From JAPLKB01 sp964429485 (lineage in GTDB: Bacteria; Desulfobacterota; Syntrophorhabdia; Syntrophorhabdales; Syntrophorhabdaceae), in NCBI GenBank assembly GCA_964429485.1, contig CAYSBW010000006.1, positions 1-64,000 on the forward strand: a stretch of DNA of 64,000 nt, read 5' to 3'. Below are positions 26,139 through 34,744 of the stretch, piece after piece (the stretch's first letter is position 1; each line of letters opens with the position of its first letter). The notes beneath the pieces were generated by a model. That model made no database searches, was not told where the DNA came from, and saw only the letters and a program-made list of their open reading frames with translations. Made by a program: the position numbers and the translations under genes.

Positions 26139-28289
26139 CTACAATAAGTTATTTTTCATGGAAAGGGAAATCCTTTTTCGTTCTTTATCTACATCAAGGA
26201 CAGTAACCATAACTTTCTGGTGGACTTTAACAACATCAACTGCATTTTTGATATACCTGTTTGAAAGCTGACTGATATGTACCAGACCATCCTGATGCAC
26301 ACCTATGTCCACAAAAACACCAAAGGCAGTAATATTTGTCACAATTCCAGGGAGTTTCATCCCTGCTTTTACATCCTCAATTTTTTCAATTCCCTCTGTA
26401 AAGGAGAGTATATCAAATTGATCACGTGGATCACGTCCGGGCTTGTCAAGTTCATATAAAATATCGTTCAGTGTCGGAAGTCCCACTGAATCAGTGGTAT
26501 ATCTTTTTATGTCTATTTTTTTTCTTAAATCTTTATTTTCCATAAGTTCCTTTACAGAACTCTTAACATCCCTTGCCATTATTTCAACAATTGGATAGCT
26601 TTCAGGATGAACAGCACTTGCATCAAGAGGATTTTTTGCATCCATAATCCTCAAGAACCCTGCTGCCTGCTCAAACGCCTTTGGGCCCAAACGTGGTACT
26701 TTTTTCAGTTCTTCTCTTGATCTGAATGGCCCGTGTTCATTCCGATATTCCACTATTGCTCCGGCAAGACCCGGCCCTAAACCCGATACATAGGAAAGGA
26801 GCTGCTTGCTTGCTGTGTTAACTTCTACTCCAACAGCATTTACACAACTGATTACAACATCATCGAGGCATTTCTTAAGAGCACGCTGATCTACATCGTG
26901 TTGATACTGTCCGACACCAATTGATTTTGGTTCTATTTTTACAAGTTCAGCAAGAGGGTCCATTAGTCGCCTTCCAATAGATACAGCGCCTCTTACAGTG
27001 ATATCCTGATCAGGAAATTCCTCCCTTCCTGCTTCTGATGCTGAATAAACAGAGGCGCCACTTTCATTGACAATAACCAGCGGAATCTCGCAGAGATTTA
27101 TCTTTTTTAAAAAAGCTTCTGTTTCCCTGCCCGCTGTTCCATTTCCTATGGCTATAGCCTCAACAGCAAAATTTTTACAGAGTTCAATAATTTTATCAGC
27201 AGCCCTTGCGGTCTCAGCTTCTGATTGGTGAGGGAATATTTTATCTGTATGAAGAAGTTTCCCCTGTCTGTCAAGACAAACTACTTTGCAGCCTGTCCGG
27301 AATCCCGGATCTATGGCAAGAACATTTTTTTGACCAAGTGGAGGAGCAAGTAGAAGCTGACGGAGGTTTTCTGCAAATACCCTTATCGCTTCTTCATCAG
27401 CTCGTTTTTTTGTCTGAATTCTGATTTCTGTTTCAATAGACGGAAAAAGGAGTCGTTTACAACTGTCTTCAATGGATTGTTTTATTTGATCAGAGCAGGG
27501 GTTGTCATTTTTAATGAATAACTTTTCTACAAGAGTAACTGCTTCCTGTTGCGGTGCCACAACTTTGAAAGTCAGAATACCTTCTTTCTCAGCACGTCTC
27601 ATGGCAAGAAGCCGATGAGAGGGGATAGTACTGACAGATTCTTCCATAGAATAATAGTCTCTATATTTGAGGCCCTCCTCTTCTTTATCAGACAGAACCT
27701 TTGAGCTGAACATTCCCTTATCAAATAAGAATCTCCTTAGTATAGTGCGAGCTTCAGTATTTTCACTAATCCACTCAGCAATAATATCTCTTGCCCCTGA
27801 TAGGGCATCCTCCCCAGAATGAACCTCTTTTTCATGATTAATAAAGGTTTTCGCCTCTTCCTCAGGGTCATCAATAACAAGTTCATCGCTATTCTGATAA
27901 AAAAGGCATCGAGCTAATGGCTCCAGTCCTTTTTCTTTTGCAATAATGGCTCGAGTCCTTCTTTTTGGACGAAAAGGAAGATAGACATCTTCCAAAGCAG
28001 TCATGGTTTTGGAACTAATGAGTTTCTCTTTCAGATCATCGCTTAAAAGGCCTCTTTCTTCAAGAGAACGCAAAATAGCCTTTTTTCTGATTTCCAGCTC
28101 GTTAAGTTGTTCAAGTCGATCGCGAATTGCTCTGATCATCACTTCGTCAAGAGACGCTGTAGCCTCTTTTCTGTATCTGGCAATAAAGGGGATTGTTGCA
28201 CCTTCTGAAAGGAGCAGACACACCGCCCTTACCTGGTTCAATAAAAGATGGAATTCAAGAGCTATTTGTTTTACATGCATTTCATCCAT
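26139..28289 (-). CDS. tex: Tex family RNA-binding transcription accessory protein
   Basis: 716 aa. Order: N-terminal Tex helical region (LIPFIARYRKEATASLDE motif), YqgF/RNase H-like domain (LAIDPGFRTGCKVVCLDRQG, about 325-345), helix-hairpin-helix elements (GLGPGLAGAIVEYR, VPRLGPKAFEQAAGFL) and a C-terminal S1 domain (GIVTNITAFGVFVDIGVHQDGLVHISQLS). Binds RNA and is linked to transcription termination/processing and toxin expression in other bacteria. Normal family length and no disruption. Confidence 0.96.
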   Translation of the reverse strand: MDEMHVKQIALEFHLLLNQVRAVCLLLSEGATIPFIARYRKEATASLDEVMIRAIRDRLEQLNELEIRKKAILRSLEERGLLSDDLKEKLISSKTMTALEDVYLPFRPKRRTRAIIAKEKGLEPLARCLFYQNSDELVIDDPEEEAKTFINHEKEVHSGEDALSGARDIIAEWISENTEARTILRRFLFDKGMFSSKVLSDKEEEGLKYRDYYSMEESVSTIPSHRLLAMRRAEKEGILTFKVVAPQQEAVTLVEKLFIKNDNPCSDQIKQSIEDSCKRLLFPSIETEIRIQTKKRADEEAIRVFAENLRQLLLAPPLGQKNVLAIDPGFRTGCKVVCLDRQGKLLHTDKIFPHQSEAETARAADKIIELCKNFAVEAIAIGNGTAGRETEAFLKKINLCEIPLVIVNESGASVYSASEAGREEFPDQDITVRGAVSIGRRLMDPLAELVKIEPKSIGVGQYQHDVDQRALKKCLDDVVISCVNAVGVEVNTASKQLLSYVSGLGPGLAGAIVEYRNEHGPFRSREELKKVPRLGPKAFEQAAGFLRIMDAKNPLDASAVHPESYPIVEIMARDVKSSVKELMENKDLRKKIDIKRYTTDSVGLPTLNDILYELDKPGRDPRDQFDILSFTEGIEKIEDVKAGMKLPGIVTNITAFGVFVDIGVHQDGLVHISQLSNRYIKNAVDVVKVHQKVMVTVLDVDKERKRISLSMKNNLL

Positions 28290-28380
28290 TGTTTCCTCAT
28301 TAGATATAATGTTTTTAATTGTAATATTAAGTAATATGATGGAAGGGGTTCATAAAAAACTATTAATAATAAATAAAAAA

Positions 28381-28408
28381 AGAGCCGGCGAAAGGAGCCG
28401 GCTCTTTT
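28381..28408. terminator. Bidirectional terminator between tex and the activase gene
   Basis: AGAGCCGGC (28381-28389) and GCCGGCTCT (28397-28405) form a 9-bp stem with T-run on the right and A-run on the left, so it can stop transcription on either strand. It sits just after the 3' end of the leftward acyl-CoA dehydrogenase operon (28426). Confidence 0.9.
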
Positions 28409-28425
28409 AATTTTAATGATTTTTT

Positions 28426-29202
28426 TTAAGCTTTTTCTGATGCTAATAAAGCTGCACCTAAGGCCCCGACTATTTGAGGCTCTTCATAAATCCTCATACT
28501 GGTACCCAGAATATTTTCAAGTGCCTTTACAACTCCGATGTTTTTTGCAACACCTCCAGTCATTATCACTTCTTCCTGAACACCACCTAACCTGTTAATT
28601 AATCCCATTGTTCTATCTGCTATGGCTCTGTGAATACCGTATAGTATATCTTCAATCTCTTCCCCTTCACTTACAAGGGAAATAACTTCTGATTCAGCGA
28701 AAACAGTACATATACTACTGATTGTCAGTTCTTTTTTATAACTAAGAGACATGCCACCGATTTTATCAAGGTCAACGTCTAAGGCCTTAGCCATTACTTC
28801 AACAAACCTTCCTGTACCTGCAGCACACTTGTCATTCATCTCGAATTCGACTACACGGCCCTTCTCATCTATCCTGATAACCTTTGTATCCTGACCACCA
28901 ATATCAATAATAATTCTTGCCTTTGGAAAAAGGTAATTCACTCCTTTCGCAATGCACGTTATCTCAGTAACAGATTGTTGCGCAAAAGCAGCTCTTTTCC
29001 TTCCGCAACCTGTAGCAACAACATAAGATATATCAGAAGACTGTTTTGCAGGATTTTCAAGGGCTTTTTCAAGGGCAGTGCCTGCAGATTTTTTTGAATC
29101 TGCACCTGTAGGAACTATTTTATAATTAATAATACCCTTATCTTTATCGAAAAGAAGTGCCTCAGTTGTGATAGAACCTATATCAATTCCAGCAACCAGC
29201 AT
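28426..29202 (-). CDS. CoA-substrate dehydratase/reductase activase (BcrD/HgdC-type ATPase)
   Basis: 258 aa, ASKHA-fold ATPase of the BcrAD/BadFG/HgdC family. ATP-binding motifs AGIDIGSITTEALLFD and IDIGGQDTKVI; phosphate-2/adenosine motif MTGGVAKNIGV; the bridging cysteines for the interface [4Fe-4S] cluster are in NDKCAAGTGRF and SSICTVFAESEV. Drives ATP-coupled electron transfer to 2-hydroxyacyl-CoA dehydratases or benzoyl-CoA-type reductases; its partner subunits are not in this window. Third gene of the acyl-CoA dehydrogenase operon. Confidence 0.92.
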   Translation of the reverse strand: MLVAGIDIGSITTEALLFDKDKGIINYKIVPTGADSKKSAGTALEKALENPAKQSSDISYVVATGCGRKRAAFAQQSVTEITCIAKGVNYLFPKARIIIDIGGQDTKVIRIDEKGRVVEFEMNDKCAAGTGRFVEVMAKALDVDLDKIGGMSLSYKKELTISSICTVFAESEVISLVSEGEEIEDILYGIHRAIADRTMGLINRLGGVQEEVIMTGGVAKNIGVVKALENILGTSMRIYEEPQIVGALGAALLASEKA

Positions 29203-29218
29203 TTGTTGTTACTCCTTA

Positions 29219-29434
29219 TCATTCAATGATAGCCAGTACTGTGTCTGCCTCTACATCCTGACCGGCAGATACTTTAATTTCCTTTATAACTCCTCCAACC
29301 GGTGCCACAATAGGCATTTCCATCTTCATTGCTTCAAGTGTTGCGATCTGGTCATCTTCGTTGACTGAATCTCCAACATTTACGATAACATTAACAATTT
29401 TTCCAACCATAGGAACGGTTACTTCTGTAGCCAT
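29219..29434 (-). CDS. Mini biotin/lipoyl carrier protein
   Basis: 71 aa, essentially only the biotinyl domain: EAMKMEMP with the biotinylated Lys (about residue 36), the N-terminal TVPMVGKIVNVIV half and the symmetric APVGGVIKEIKV half, and the closing glycine-rich turn before LAIIE. Such free-standing carriers serve acyl-CoA carboxylases or decarboxylases such as glutaconyl-CoA decarboxylase. No carboxylase, decarboxylase or biotin ligase is seen nearby. Lies 16 nt before the activase gene and 24 nt after the dehydrogenase. Confidence 0.92.
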   Translation of the reverse strand: MATEVTVPMVGKIVNVIVNVGDSVNEDDQIATLEAMKMEMPIVAPVGGVIKEIKVSAGQDVEADTVLAIIE

Positions 29435-29458
29435 TTTTTTCCTCCTTAAAATTTCTGT

Positions 29459-30616
29459 TTAAGCTTTTCTGTAGCCCAGAGCAAACTGAGCAATTATCAT
29501 TTTCTGTACGTTTGATGTACCTTCAACTATCTGATATGACTTTGCATCTCTCAGATATCTCTCAACAGGATATTCTGAAGAGAATCCATAGGAACCGAAT
29601 ATTTTGACTGCTTCAGAGGCACAGAAATTTGCTGATTCAGCGGCGTAATATTTTGCCATAGAAGTCTCAAGAGTGTTATTCATTCCCTGATCCTTCTGCC
29701 ATGCTGCTCTGTAAACAAGAAGCTTTGCTGCATCATGTTCAACTGACATTCTGCCTATCTGTTCCTGAACCATCTGGAACTGACCAATTTGCTGACCGAA
29801 CTGTTCTCTCTCAGTTGCATATTTACATGCTTCTTCTATACATGCCTGTGATACGCCTACTGCTCTGGCTGCTGAACTTAATCTGGTAAAATTAAGCATT
29901 GTCATACAAATTGCAAATCCCTGACCAAGTTTTCCAACAAGGGCACTTTTCGGTATCTTGGCTTCTTCAAAGAAGATTTCACCGGTCGGTGCGCAGTGGA
30001 GTCCAAGTTTAGTCATGATAGCTCTTTGTGTAATTCCAGGAGTCTTGAAATCAACAAAAAATGCTGACATTCCTTTGTGTTTTGCTGCTTTATCTGTCAT
30101 TGCATACACAATACCACAGTCACAATAGGGAACACCTGAGATCCATGTTTTTGTGCCGTTTAGAATATATCCATCATCAACCTCTGTAGCCGTTGTCTTC
30201 ATGCTTGCAACATCAGACCCGGAATTCGGTTCAGTAATGGCAAAGCAGCCACCGCTTGTTCCAGCTATCAATCCTGGTAGATACTGTTTTTTCAATTCTT
30301 CGCTTCCAAACTTTAGAAGTGCATTCTGAGGACCATTCATCTGAAGGTTAAAAGGAAGGCCCCATGAAGGGCTTACTCTTGCAAATTCAATTGCCATTAA
30401 GGTTGCTGCCATATGACCTTCTTCAAGTCCAAGTCCACCGTACTCTTCAGGGGCAATGCATCCGAACATGCCCTGATCACCCATCTTTTTCAGAAGTTCA
30501 GGACGATATTTATGCTCCTTTTCATCTTCTTCCATAGTCGGTTTAACATTCTTTACTGCGAAGTCGTAAGCCATCTTACGCATTGATTCAAGTTCTTCCG
30601 AAAACTTAAATTCCAT
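29459..30616 (-). CDS. Acyl-CoA dehydrogenase
   Basis: About 385 aa from an ATG at 30616 with GGAGAG upstream (the frame is open to 30658). FAD flavoprotein oxidising an acyl-CoA to the enoyl-CoA. ACAD signatures: GCFAITEPNSGSDVASMKT, GTKTWISGVP, and near the C terminus the catalytic Glu in QIVEGTSNVQKMIIAQ. Substrate cannot be read off; neighbours (biotin carrier, CoA activase) hint at glutaryl-CoA-like or dicarboxylic/aromatic acid breakdown. First gene of a three-gene operon with a strong promoter (30662-30690). Confidence 0.93.
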   Translation of the reverse strand: MEFKFSEELESMRKMAYDFAVKNVKPTMEEDEKEHKYRPELLKKMGDQGMFGCIAPEEYGGLGLEEGHMAATLMAIEFARVSPSWGLPFNLQMNGPQNALLKFGSEELKKQYLPGLIAGTSGGCFAITEPNSGSDVASMKTTATEVDDGYILNGTKTWISGVPYCDCGIVYAMTDKAAKHKGMSAFFVDFKTPGITQRAIMTKLGLHCAPTGEIFFEEAKIPKSALVGKLGQGFAICMTMLNFTRLSSAARAVGVSQACIEEACKYATEREQFGQQIGQFQMVQEQIGRMSVEHDAAKLLVYRAAWQKDQGMNNTLETSMAKYYAAESANFCASEAVKIFGSYGFSSEYPVERYLRDAKSYQIVEGTSNVQKMIIAQFALGYRKA

Positions 30617-30661
30617 ATTTTTTCTCTCCTTTCCATAAGAATGTGAAACAATTAACAAACA

Positions 30662-30690
30662 ATATTAGCAAAGCGTTTTTTTCATGTCAA
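30662..30690 (-). promoter_or_regulatory. Consensus sigma-70 promoter of the acyl-CoA dehydrogenase operon
   Basis: TTGACA (30690-30685), 17-nt spacer, TAATAT (30667-30662). One of the best-matched promoters in the window; the transcript would begin about 35-40 nt before the dehydrogenase ATG. Confidence 0.88.
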
Positions 30691-30770
30691 GCTTATTTTT
30701 CAAAATAGGCAGGTGTTTACTATTTAAGTATAAAGGGTTAACTGATATAAATCAATATTAAATTAAATTT

Positions 30771-30798
30771 GGAATCTTTTTTAACAAAAAAAGATTCC
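30771..30798. repeat. Perfect 12-bp hairpin between the dehydrogenase promoter and the IS element
   Basis: GGAATCTTTTTT (30771-30782), loop AACA, and its exact complement (30787-30798). It may be a terminator that shields the operon from IS transcription (no T-run outside the stem) or a protein-binding palindrome upstream of the promoter. I cannot choose. Confidence 0.6.
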
Positions 30799-30886
30799 AG
30801 CAAAAAAATAAATTGAATATCAATACCAAATATAATACATCTTCGATATCAAAAAATATTGCAGATATCATCTTATCTTTATCGAC

Positions 30887-32615
30887 AGCGCCGTAAAACC
30901 CCGCTGTTCAGGGCGGGTATATAAGGCGCTATTTTGGTTTTAAGAACGTTGCTGTTCGATATACTGTTTGATGATTTCCAATGGTGCGCCGCCGCAGGAA
31001 GCTGCAAAATATGAAGGGCTCCAAAGTATGTTCTTCCAGTACCTTTTTTCGATGTCGGGGCGCTGTTTTCTAAGAAGCCTTGAAGAAACCCCTTTGAGGC
31101 TGTTTACTAAGGTCGAGATGGCTACCTTTGGAGGGTATTCAACCAGCAGATGTACATGATCGTCTTCGCCGTTCATTTCAACAAGGGCAGCCTCAAAATC
31201 ATTGCAAACATCCGCGAAGATATTTCGCAGGTAATCAAGAGCATCCCTGTCAAATACATTTCTCCGATACTTGGCAACAAAAACAAGGTGGACATGCACC
31301 TTAAAAACACAGTGTCTTCCATGTCGAATTTCCTTGCCTATATCCATAGGCCAAAATATAATATAAACATGATTCGTTTGCAAGCATATAAGTTCCGGCT
31401 TAAGACCAACGATACTCAAGAAAGGCAATTAAAAGAATTTGCCGGTAGTTGCCGTTTTGTCTGGAACAAGACCCTCGCATTACAGAAACAACTTCTCGAT
31501 AATAAGGAAAAACAACTTACATACAACAAGATAGCCCTGCTTTTACCCCGATGGAAGCAGGAACATGTATTTCTTAAAGAAGTCCACTCACAGATATTGC
31601 AGCAGTCCCTCATGAACCTCGACAAGGCAATCAAGGACGCCTTCAACAAAAGCAGTCCCAAGCGCTTTCCAAAATTCAAGAAGAAAGGCATACATGATTC
31701 ATTCAGATATCCTCAGGGTTTTAAATTGAACGACAACGTTGTATATCTTCCAAAAGTCGGTTGGATACCCTTCTATAAAAGCCGGGACATAGTGGGTACA
31801 ATCAGGAATGTTACCGTTTCAAGAAACGGTAAACACTGGTTTGTTTCAATTCAAACAGAACAAGAGGTCTCTGATCCTGTTCATGCATCGGATTCAGCAG
31901 TCGGTATAGACATGGGGGTAAAAAAATTTGCCACACTCTCTGATGGTGCAATCTATGAACCGTTGAACAGTTTCAAGAAACTGGAAAAGAAGCTTGCCCG
32001 TGAGCAAAGAAAACTTTCCCAGAAGGTCAAGAGATCAAGCAACTGGAAAAAGCAAAAACAAAAGATATCCTGTATTCATAAACGTATCGCAGACACAAGA
32101 AATGATTACCTTCACAAAACCAGCACAGCCATAAGCAAAAACCACGCCCTGGTTGTGCTTGAGGACCTGAAGGTATCCAATATGAGCGCCTCGGCAAAGG
32201 GGACTGTAAATAATCCCGGCAGGAACGTAAGGGCAAAGTCAGGTTTAAATAAAGCAATCCTCGATCAGGGATGGAATGGGTTCAGAAGGATGCTCGAGTA
32301 TAAGATGATATGGGCAGGTGGGCGGATAATTGTTGTACCGCCTCAATATACTTCGCAGAAATGCCCACTGTGCCAAAGTATTAGTCCTGATAACAGGAAG
32401 ACTCAGGAAACATTCAAATGTATCTCATGCGGTTACACAGATAATGCCGACCTTGTGGCGGCAATAAACATTCTGGCGGCAGGACTTTGCCGTGTCAGCC
32501 TGTGGAGAGGTAGTGTATCAAAGCTCCTCTATGAAGCAGGAACCATCCCGGGCGGTTGTATGATGTTCGGCAACTATCCGGGAATCGCCGTCCTTCAGGG
32601 CGGGGAGGATGTCAA
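30887..32615 (+). mobile_element. IS200/IS605-family insertion sequence, divergent tnpA and tnpB
   Basis: About 1.7 kb. Left end: nested hairpin with outer stem AGCGCC (30887-30892)/GGCGCT (30925-30930) and an inner CCCCGC...GGGCGGG stem with loop TGTTCAG. Right end: CCGTCC TTCA GGGCGG stem (32588-32603), then GGAGGATGTCAA. Both ends share the TTCAGGGCGGG core. No terminal inverted repeats or target duplication are expected in this family, and the exact left boundary is approximate. Both genes keep all catalytic motifs, so it looks mobile. It lies between the acyl-CoA dehydrogenase operon and an MBL hydrolase gene. Confidence 0.9.
30940..31347 (-). CDS. tnpA: IS200-type Y1 transposase TnpA (HUH)
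   Basis: 135 aa from an ATG at 31347 (MDIGKEIRHGRHC), the usual start for the family; the open frame begins earlier. HUH motif in DDHVHLLVEYPP (His-Val-His) and catalytic Tyr in the C-terminal helix IIKQYIEQQ. Cleaves and rejoins single-stranded IS ends at the subterminal hairpins. Divergent from tnpB, with only 21 nt between the two start codons. Confidence 0.93.
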   Translation of the reverse strand: MDIGKEIRHGRHCVFKVHVHLVFVAKYRRNVFDRDALDYLRNIFADVCNDFEAALVEMNGEDDHVHLLVEYPPKVAISTLVNSLKGVSSRLLRKQRPDIEKRYWKNILWSPSYFAASCGGAPLEIIKQYIEQQRS

Positions 32616-32619
32616 ATAA
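31369..32619 (+). CDS. tnpB: TnpB, RNA-guided RuvC nuclease
   Basis: 416 aa from the ATG at 31369. RuvC residues are all present: first Asp in VGIDMGVKKFATL, Glu in LVVLEDLKVSNM, last Asp in DNADLVAAINIL, with the zinc finger CPLC ... CISCGY before it, and a basic N-terminal helical domain (MIRLQAYKFRLK). TnpB is the ancestor-type of Cas12 and cuts donor-site DNA guided by omegaRNA made from the right end. The frame reads straight through the right-end hairpin and its TAA (32617-32619) lies at or past the element end. Confidence 0.95.
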   Translation: MIRLQAYKFRLKTNDTQERQLKEFAGSCRFVWNKTLALQKQLLDNKEKQLTYNKIALLLPRWKQEHVFLKEVHSQILQQSLMNLDKAIKDAFNKSSPKRFPKFKKKGIHDSFRYPQGFKLNDNVVYLPKVGWIPFYKSRDIVGTIRNVTVSRNGKHWFVSIQTEQEVSDPVHASDSAVGIDMGVKKFATLSDGAIYEPLNSFKKLEKKLAREQRKLSQKVKRSSNWKKQKQKISCIHKRIADTRNDYLHKTSTAISKNHALVVLEDLKVSNMSASAKGTVNNPGRNVRAKSGLNKAILDQGWNGFRRMLEYKMIWAGGRIIVVPPQYTSQKCPLCQSISPDNRKTQETFKCISCGYTDNADLVAAINILAAGLCRVSLWRGSVSKLLYEAGTIPGGCMMFGNYPGIAVLQGGEDVK

Positions 32620-32640
32620 TTTTACTTCTATTTACAAGAT
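32540..32640 (+). ncRNA. Predicted TnpB omegaRNA (right-end reRNA) with flanking guide
   Basis: By analogy with ISDra2 and similar elements, the scaffold should comprise the 3' part of tnpB and the right-end hairpin (32588-32603), ending near TCAA (32615); the guide would be the following flanking bases ATAATTTTACTTC. Borders are inferred, not seen; only the hairpin and element end are direct. Confidence 0.5.
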
Positions 32641-32652
32641 CAGGAGGTAATT

Positions 32653-33585
32653 TTGATTTTTTGTAAAACCGGTTTTGTGAAAGATAATTTGTATGTTGCA
32701 GGCTTTCCGTGGTCTCCTGTATATCTTCTGGATTCTCAAAATCCAATAATTTTTGAAGCCGGGTTTTCATGTATGGGAAAATATTATAAACAGGATATTG
32801 TAAAATTTTTTTCTGCCAAAAAACCGGAATTTCTTTTTATAACTCATGTCCATTATGACCATTGCGGGGCAGCATCTTATTTTAAAAAAGTATTCGGCAG
32901 CATGGATATAGGGGTATCCCAACAGGCTTCAGAAATAATTAAAAGACCTAATGCATTGAAGCTTATGGGCGACTTGAGTAATAATGTTCTCCAAATAATT
33001 GAAAATATGAACAATATTGATAAAGATAAGCTTTTGAGGGATAAATTTGAGCCCTTTGAGCCAACCATGATTCTTGGGGATGGCCAGATAATCAATTTGC
33101 ATAAAGAAATATCTGTCAATATAATTGCAACGCCGGGACATACAAGGGACATGCTAAGCTTTTATGTACCTGAAAAAAAACTCCTCATAGCTACAGAGTC
33201 AGCAGGATGTATGGGTCATACAGGTTCCATAACAACAGAATTTCTTGTTAATTATGACCTGTACATAAAATCTTTGATTAAACTCGCATCCCTTGAAGTT
33301 GATATTTTATGTCAGGGTCATCATTTTGTTTTTACCGGTCAGGATGTAAAGAAACACTTTGAAAAATCAATTATTTCAGCAAAAAAATTCAAGGAAATTG
33401 TTGACGAGTTCCTGCAGTCAGCAAACGGCTCCATAGAGGCTGCAGTTTCAATGGTTAAATCTCAGGAATACGACTCTAATCCTGGACCCAAACAGCCAGA
33501 AAAGGCTTATCTCCTCAATCTGACACAAAGGGTGACACATCTTGCCGAAAGGATCAAGTTGAAAGACCGCAATAGCAATGTATAA
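32653..33585 (+). CDS. Metallo-beta-lactamase fold hydrolase
   Basis: 310 aa from a TTG at 32653 with AGGAGG 5-7 nt before it. Zinc motif THVHYDHCG (HxHxDH, about residues 60-68), then TPGHTRD and a distal GHH. Glyoxalase II/hydroxyacyl hydrolase-like; substrate unknown. It sits just beyond the IS right end, 34 nt after tnpB; its own promoter may have been displaced or supplied by the element. Acyl-CoA genes on both sides suggest a thioesterase-like role, an inference only. Confidence 0.85.
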   Translation: MIFCKTGFVKDNLYVAGFPWSPVYLLDSQNPIIFEAGFSCMGKYYKQDIVKFFSAKKPEFLFITHVHYDHCGAASYFKKVFGSMDIGVSQQASEIIKRPNALKLMGDLSNNVLQIIENMNNIDKDKLLRDKFEPFEPTMILGDGQIINLHKEISVNIIATPGHTRDMLSFYVPEKKLLIATESAGCMGHTGSITTEFLVNYDLYIKSLIKLASLEVDILCQGHHFVFTGQDVKKHFEKSIISAKKFKEIVDEFLQSANGSIEAAVSMVKSQEYDSNPGPKQPEKAYLLNLTQRVTHLAERIKLKDRNSNV

Positions 33586-33671
33586 AAATAAAAGCTTTTA
33601 TACAAAAAAATCTGAAGTAAAAATCATTTCCATATTAAAGTTGCCTGATTTAATCCACATCTTCAGATCTG

Positions 33672-33691
33672 AATTGTTGTTAACAACAATT
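33672..33691. promoter_or_regulatory. Perfect 20-bp palindrome upstream of hbd
   Basis: AATTGTTGTTAACAACAATT reads the same on both strands and lies 103 nt before the hbd start. A possible promoter TTGACT (33720-33725) follows. It could bind a dimeric regulator; the TTGTTnnnnAACAA core is reminiscent of Rex-like sites but the spacing differs from the usual 18-bp Rex motif. Confidence 0.6.
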
Positions 33692-33793
33692 GTTTTTCAA
33701 TCACAGGGTTATAAAAAAGTTGACTATTTCTTTTAATAACAGTTAAGATTCTTAAGTGAATTTTTTAATTTATTAACAAAACTGGAGGGATTT

Positions 33794-34651
33794 ATGGAAA
33801 TCAAAACTATCGGAGTGTTAGGTGCAGGCGTTATGGGCAGTGGCATTGCCCAGGTAGCTGCTCAGGCAGGCTATAATATTATTTTAAGAGATATTGAAGA
33901 CAGATTTGTTCAAGGTGGTATCAGGAATATTGATAAGTTTCTTTCAAAGAGCGTTGAGAAAGGTAAGATGACTGAAGATGCCAAAAAAAGTCTCCTGGGA
34001 AGAATTAAAGGTACAACCAGTCTGGAAGACCTTAAGGACGTTGATTTCGTGATTGAAGTTGTTGTTGAAATTATGGACATAAAGAAAAAAATATTTGCAG
34101 AACTAGACGAACTTACCAGGAAAGAAGTGGTACTTGCAACAAACACATCATCAATGTCAATTACTGAAATTGCAACAGCAACCAAGAGGCCTGATAAAGT
34201 GGTCGGCATGCACTTTTTTAACCCTGTGCCTCTTATGAAACTCGTTGAAGTTGTCAGAGGACATTTAACAAGTGATGAAACTTATGCAACCACTGCAGAC
34301 CTGGCAAAGAAACTTGGTAAAGAAAGCGTTGAAGTAAAATTAGATATACCGGCATTCATCGTAAACAGACTCATGATACCTTACTTTATTGAAGCTATGA
34401 GTCTTTATGAACAGGGTGTTGCCACAAAAGAAGATATTGATAAAGCAGCAAAGCTTGGTCTGAATTATCCTATGGGACCATTTGAACTAATGGACCTTAC
34501 CGGCAACGACATAAATCTTCATGTTACAGAATATATGAGAAAAGAGCTGCCCGCTGAACTGAAATGGCAGACCGCCCTGGAGTTGAAACAATTAGTTAAA
34601 GTCGGCAGACTCGGAAGAAAAACAGGCGCAGGATGGTATGAATACAAGTAA
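33794..34651 (+). CDS. hbd: 3-hydroxybutyryl-CoA dehydrogenase
   Basis: 285 aa, normal length. N-terminal NAD-binding fold IGVLGAGVMGSGIAQVAAQAG; catalytic His and neighbours in GMHFFNPVPLMKLVEVV; C-terminal dimerisation domain with FIVNRLMIPYFIEAM and GPFELMDLTG. Interconverts 3-hydroxybutyryl-CoA and acetoacetyl-CoA in beta-oxidation or butyrate metabolism. GGAGGGA ribosome site present; followed by a terminator at 34673. Confidence 0.96.
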   Translation: MEIKTIGVLGAGVMGSGIAQVAAQAGYNIILRDIEDRFVQGGIRNIDKFLSKSVEKGKMTEDAKKSLLGRIKGTTSLEDLKDVDFVIEVVVEIMDIKKKIFAELDELTRKEVVLATNTSSMSITEIATATKRPDKVVGMHFFNPVPLMKLVEVVRGHLTSDETYATTADLAKKLGKESVEVKLDIPAFIVNRLMIPYFIEAMSLYEQGVATKEDIDKAAKLGLNYPMGPFELMDLTGNDINLHVTEYMRKELPAELKWQTALELKQLVKVGRLGRKTGAGWYEYK

Positions 34652-34672
34652 ATAAAAGAAAAGATATTGATT

Positions 34673-34703
34673 AAAAAAGAGCGGATAAAATCCGCTCTTT
34701 TTT
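34673..34703. terminator. Bidirectional terminator between hbd and the Tim44-like gene
   Basis: AAAAAAGAGCGGAT (34673-34686) pairs with ATCCGCTCTTTTTT (34690-34703) around a 3-nt loop. The T and A runs allow termination from either side, serving hbd on the plus strand and the convergent minus-strand gene. Confidence 0.93.
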
Positions 34704-34744
34704 ACATGAAAAACGAACAAATACTCAACAATACTATGTGCCTC

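Noticed and set aside
30771..30798. Possible CRISPR repeat
   Set aside because: Only one copy of the hairpin exists; no repeated units with spacers were seen anywhere in the window.
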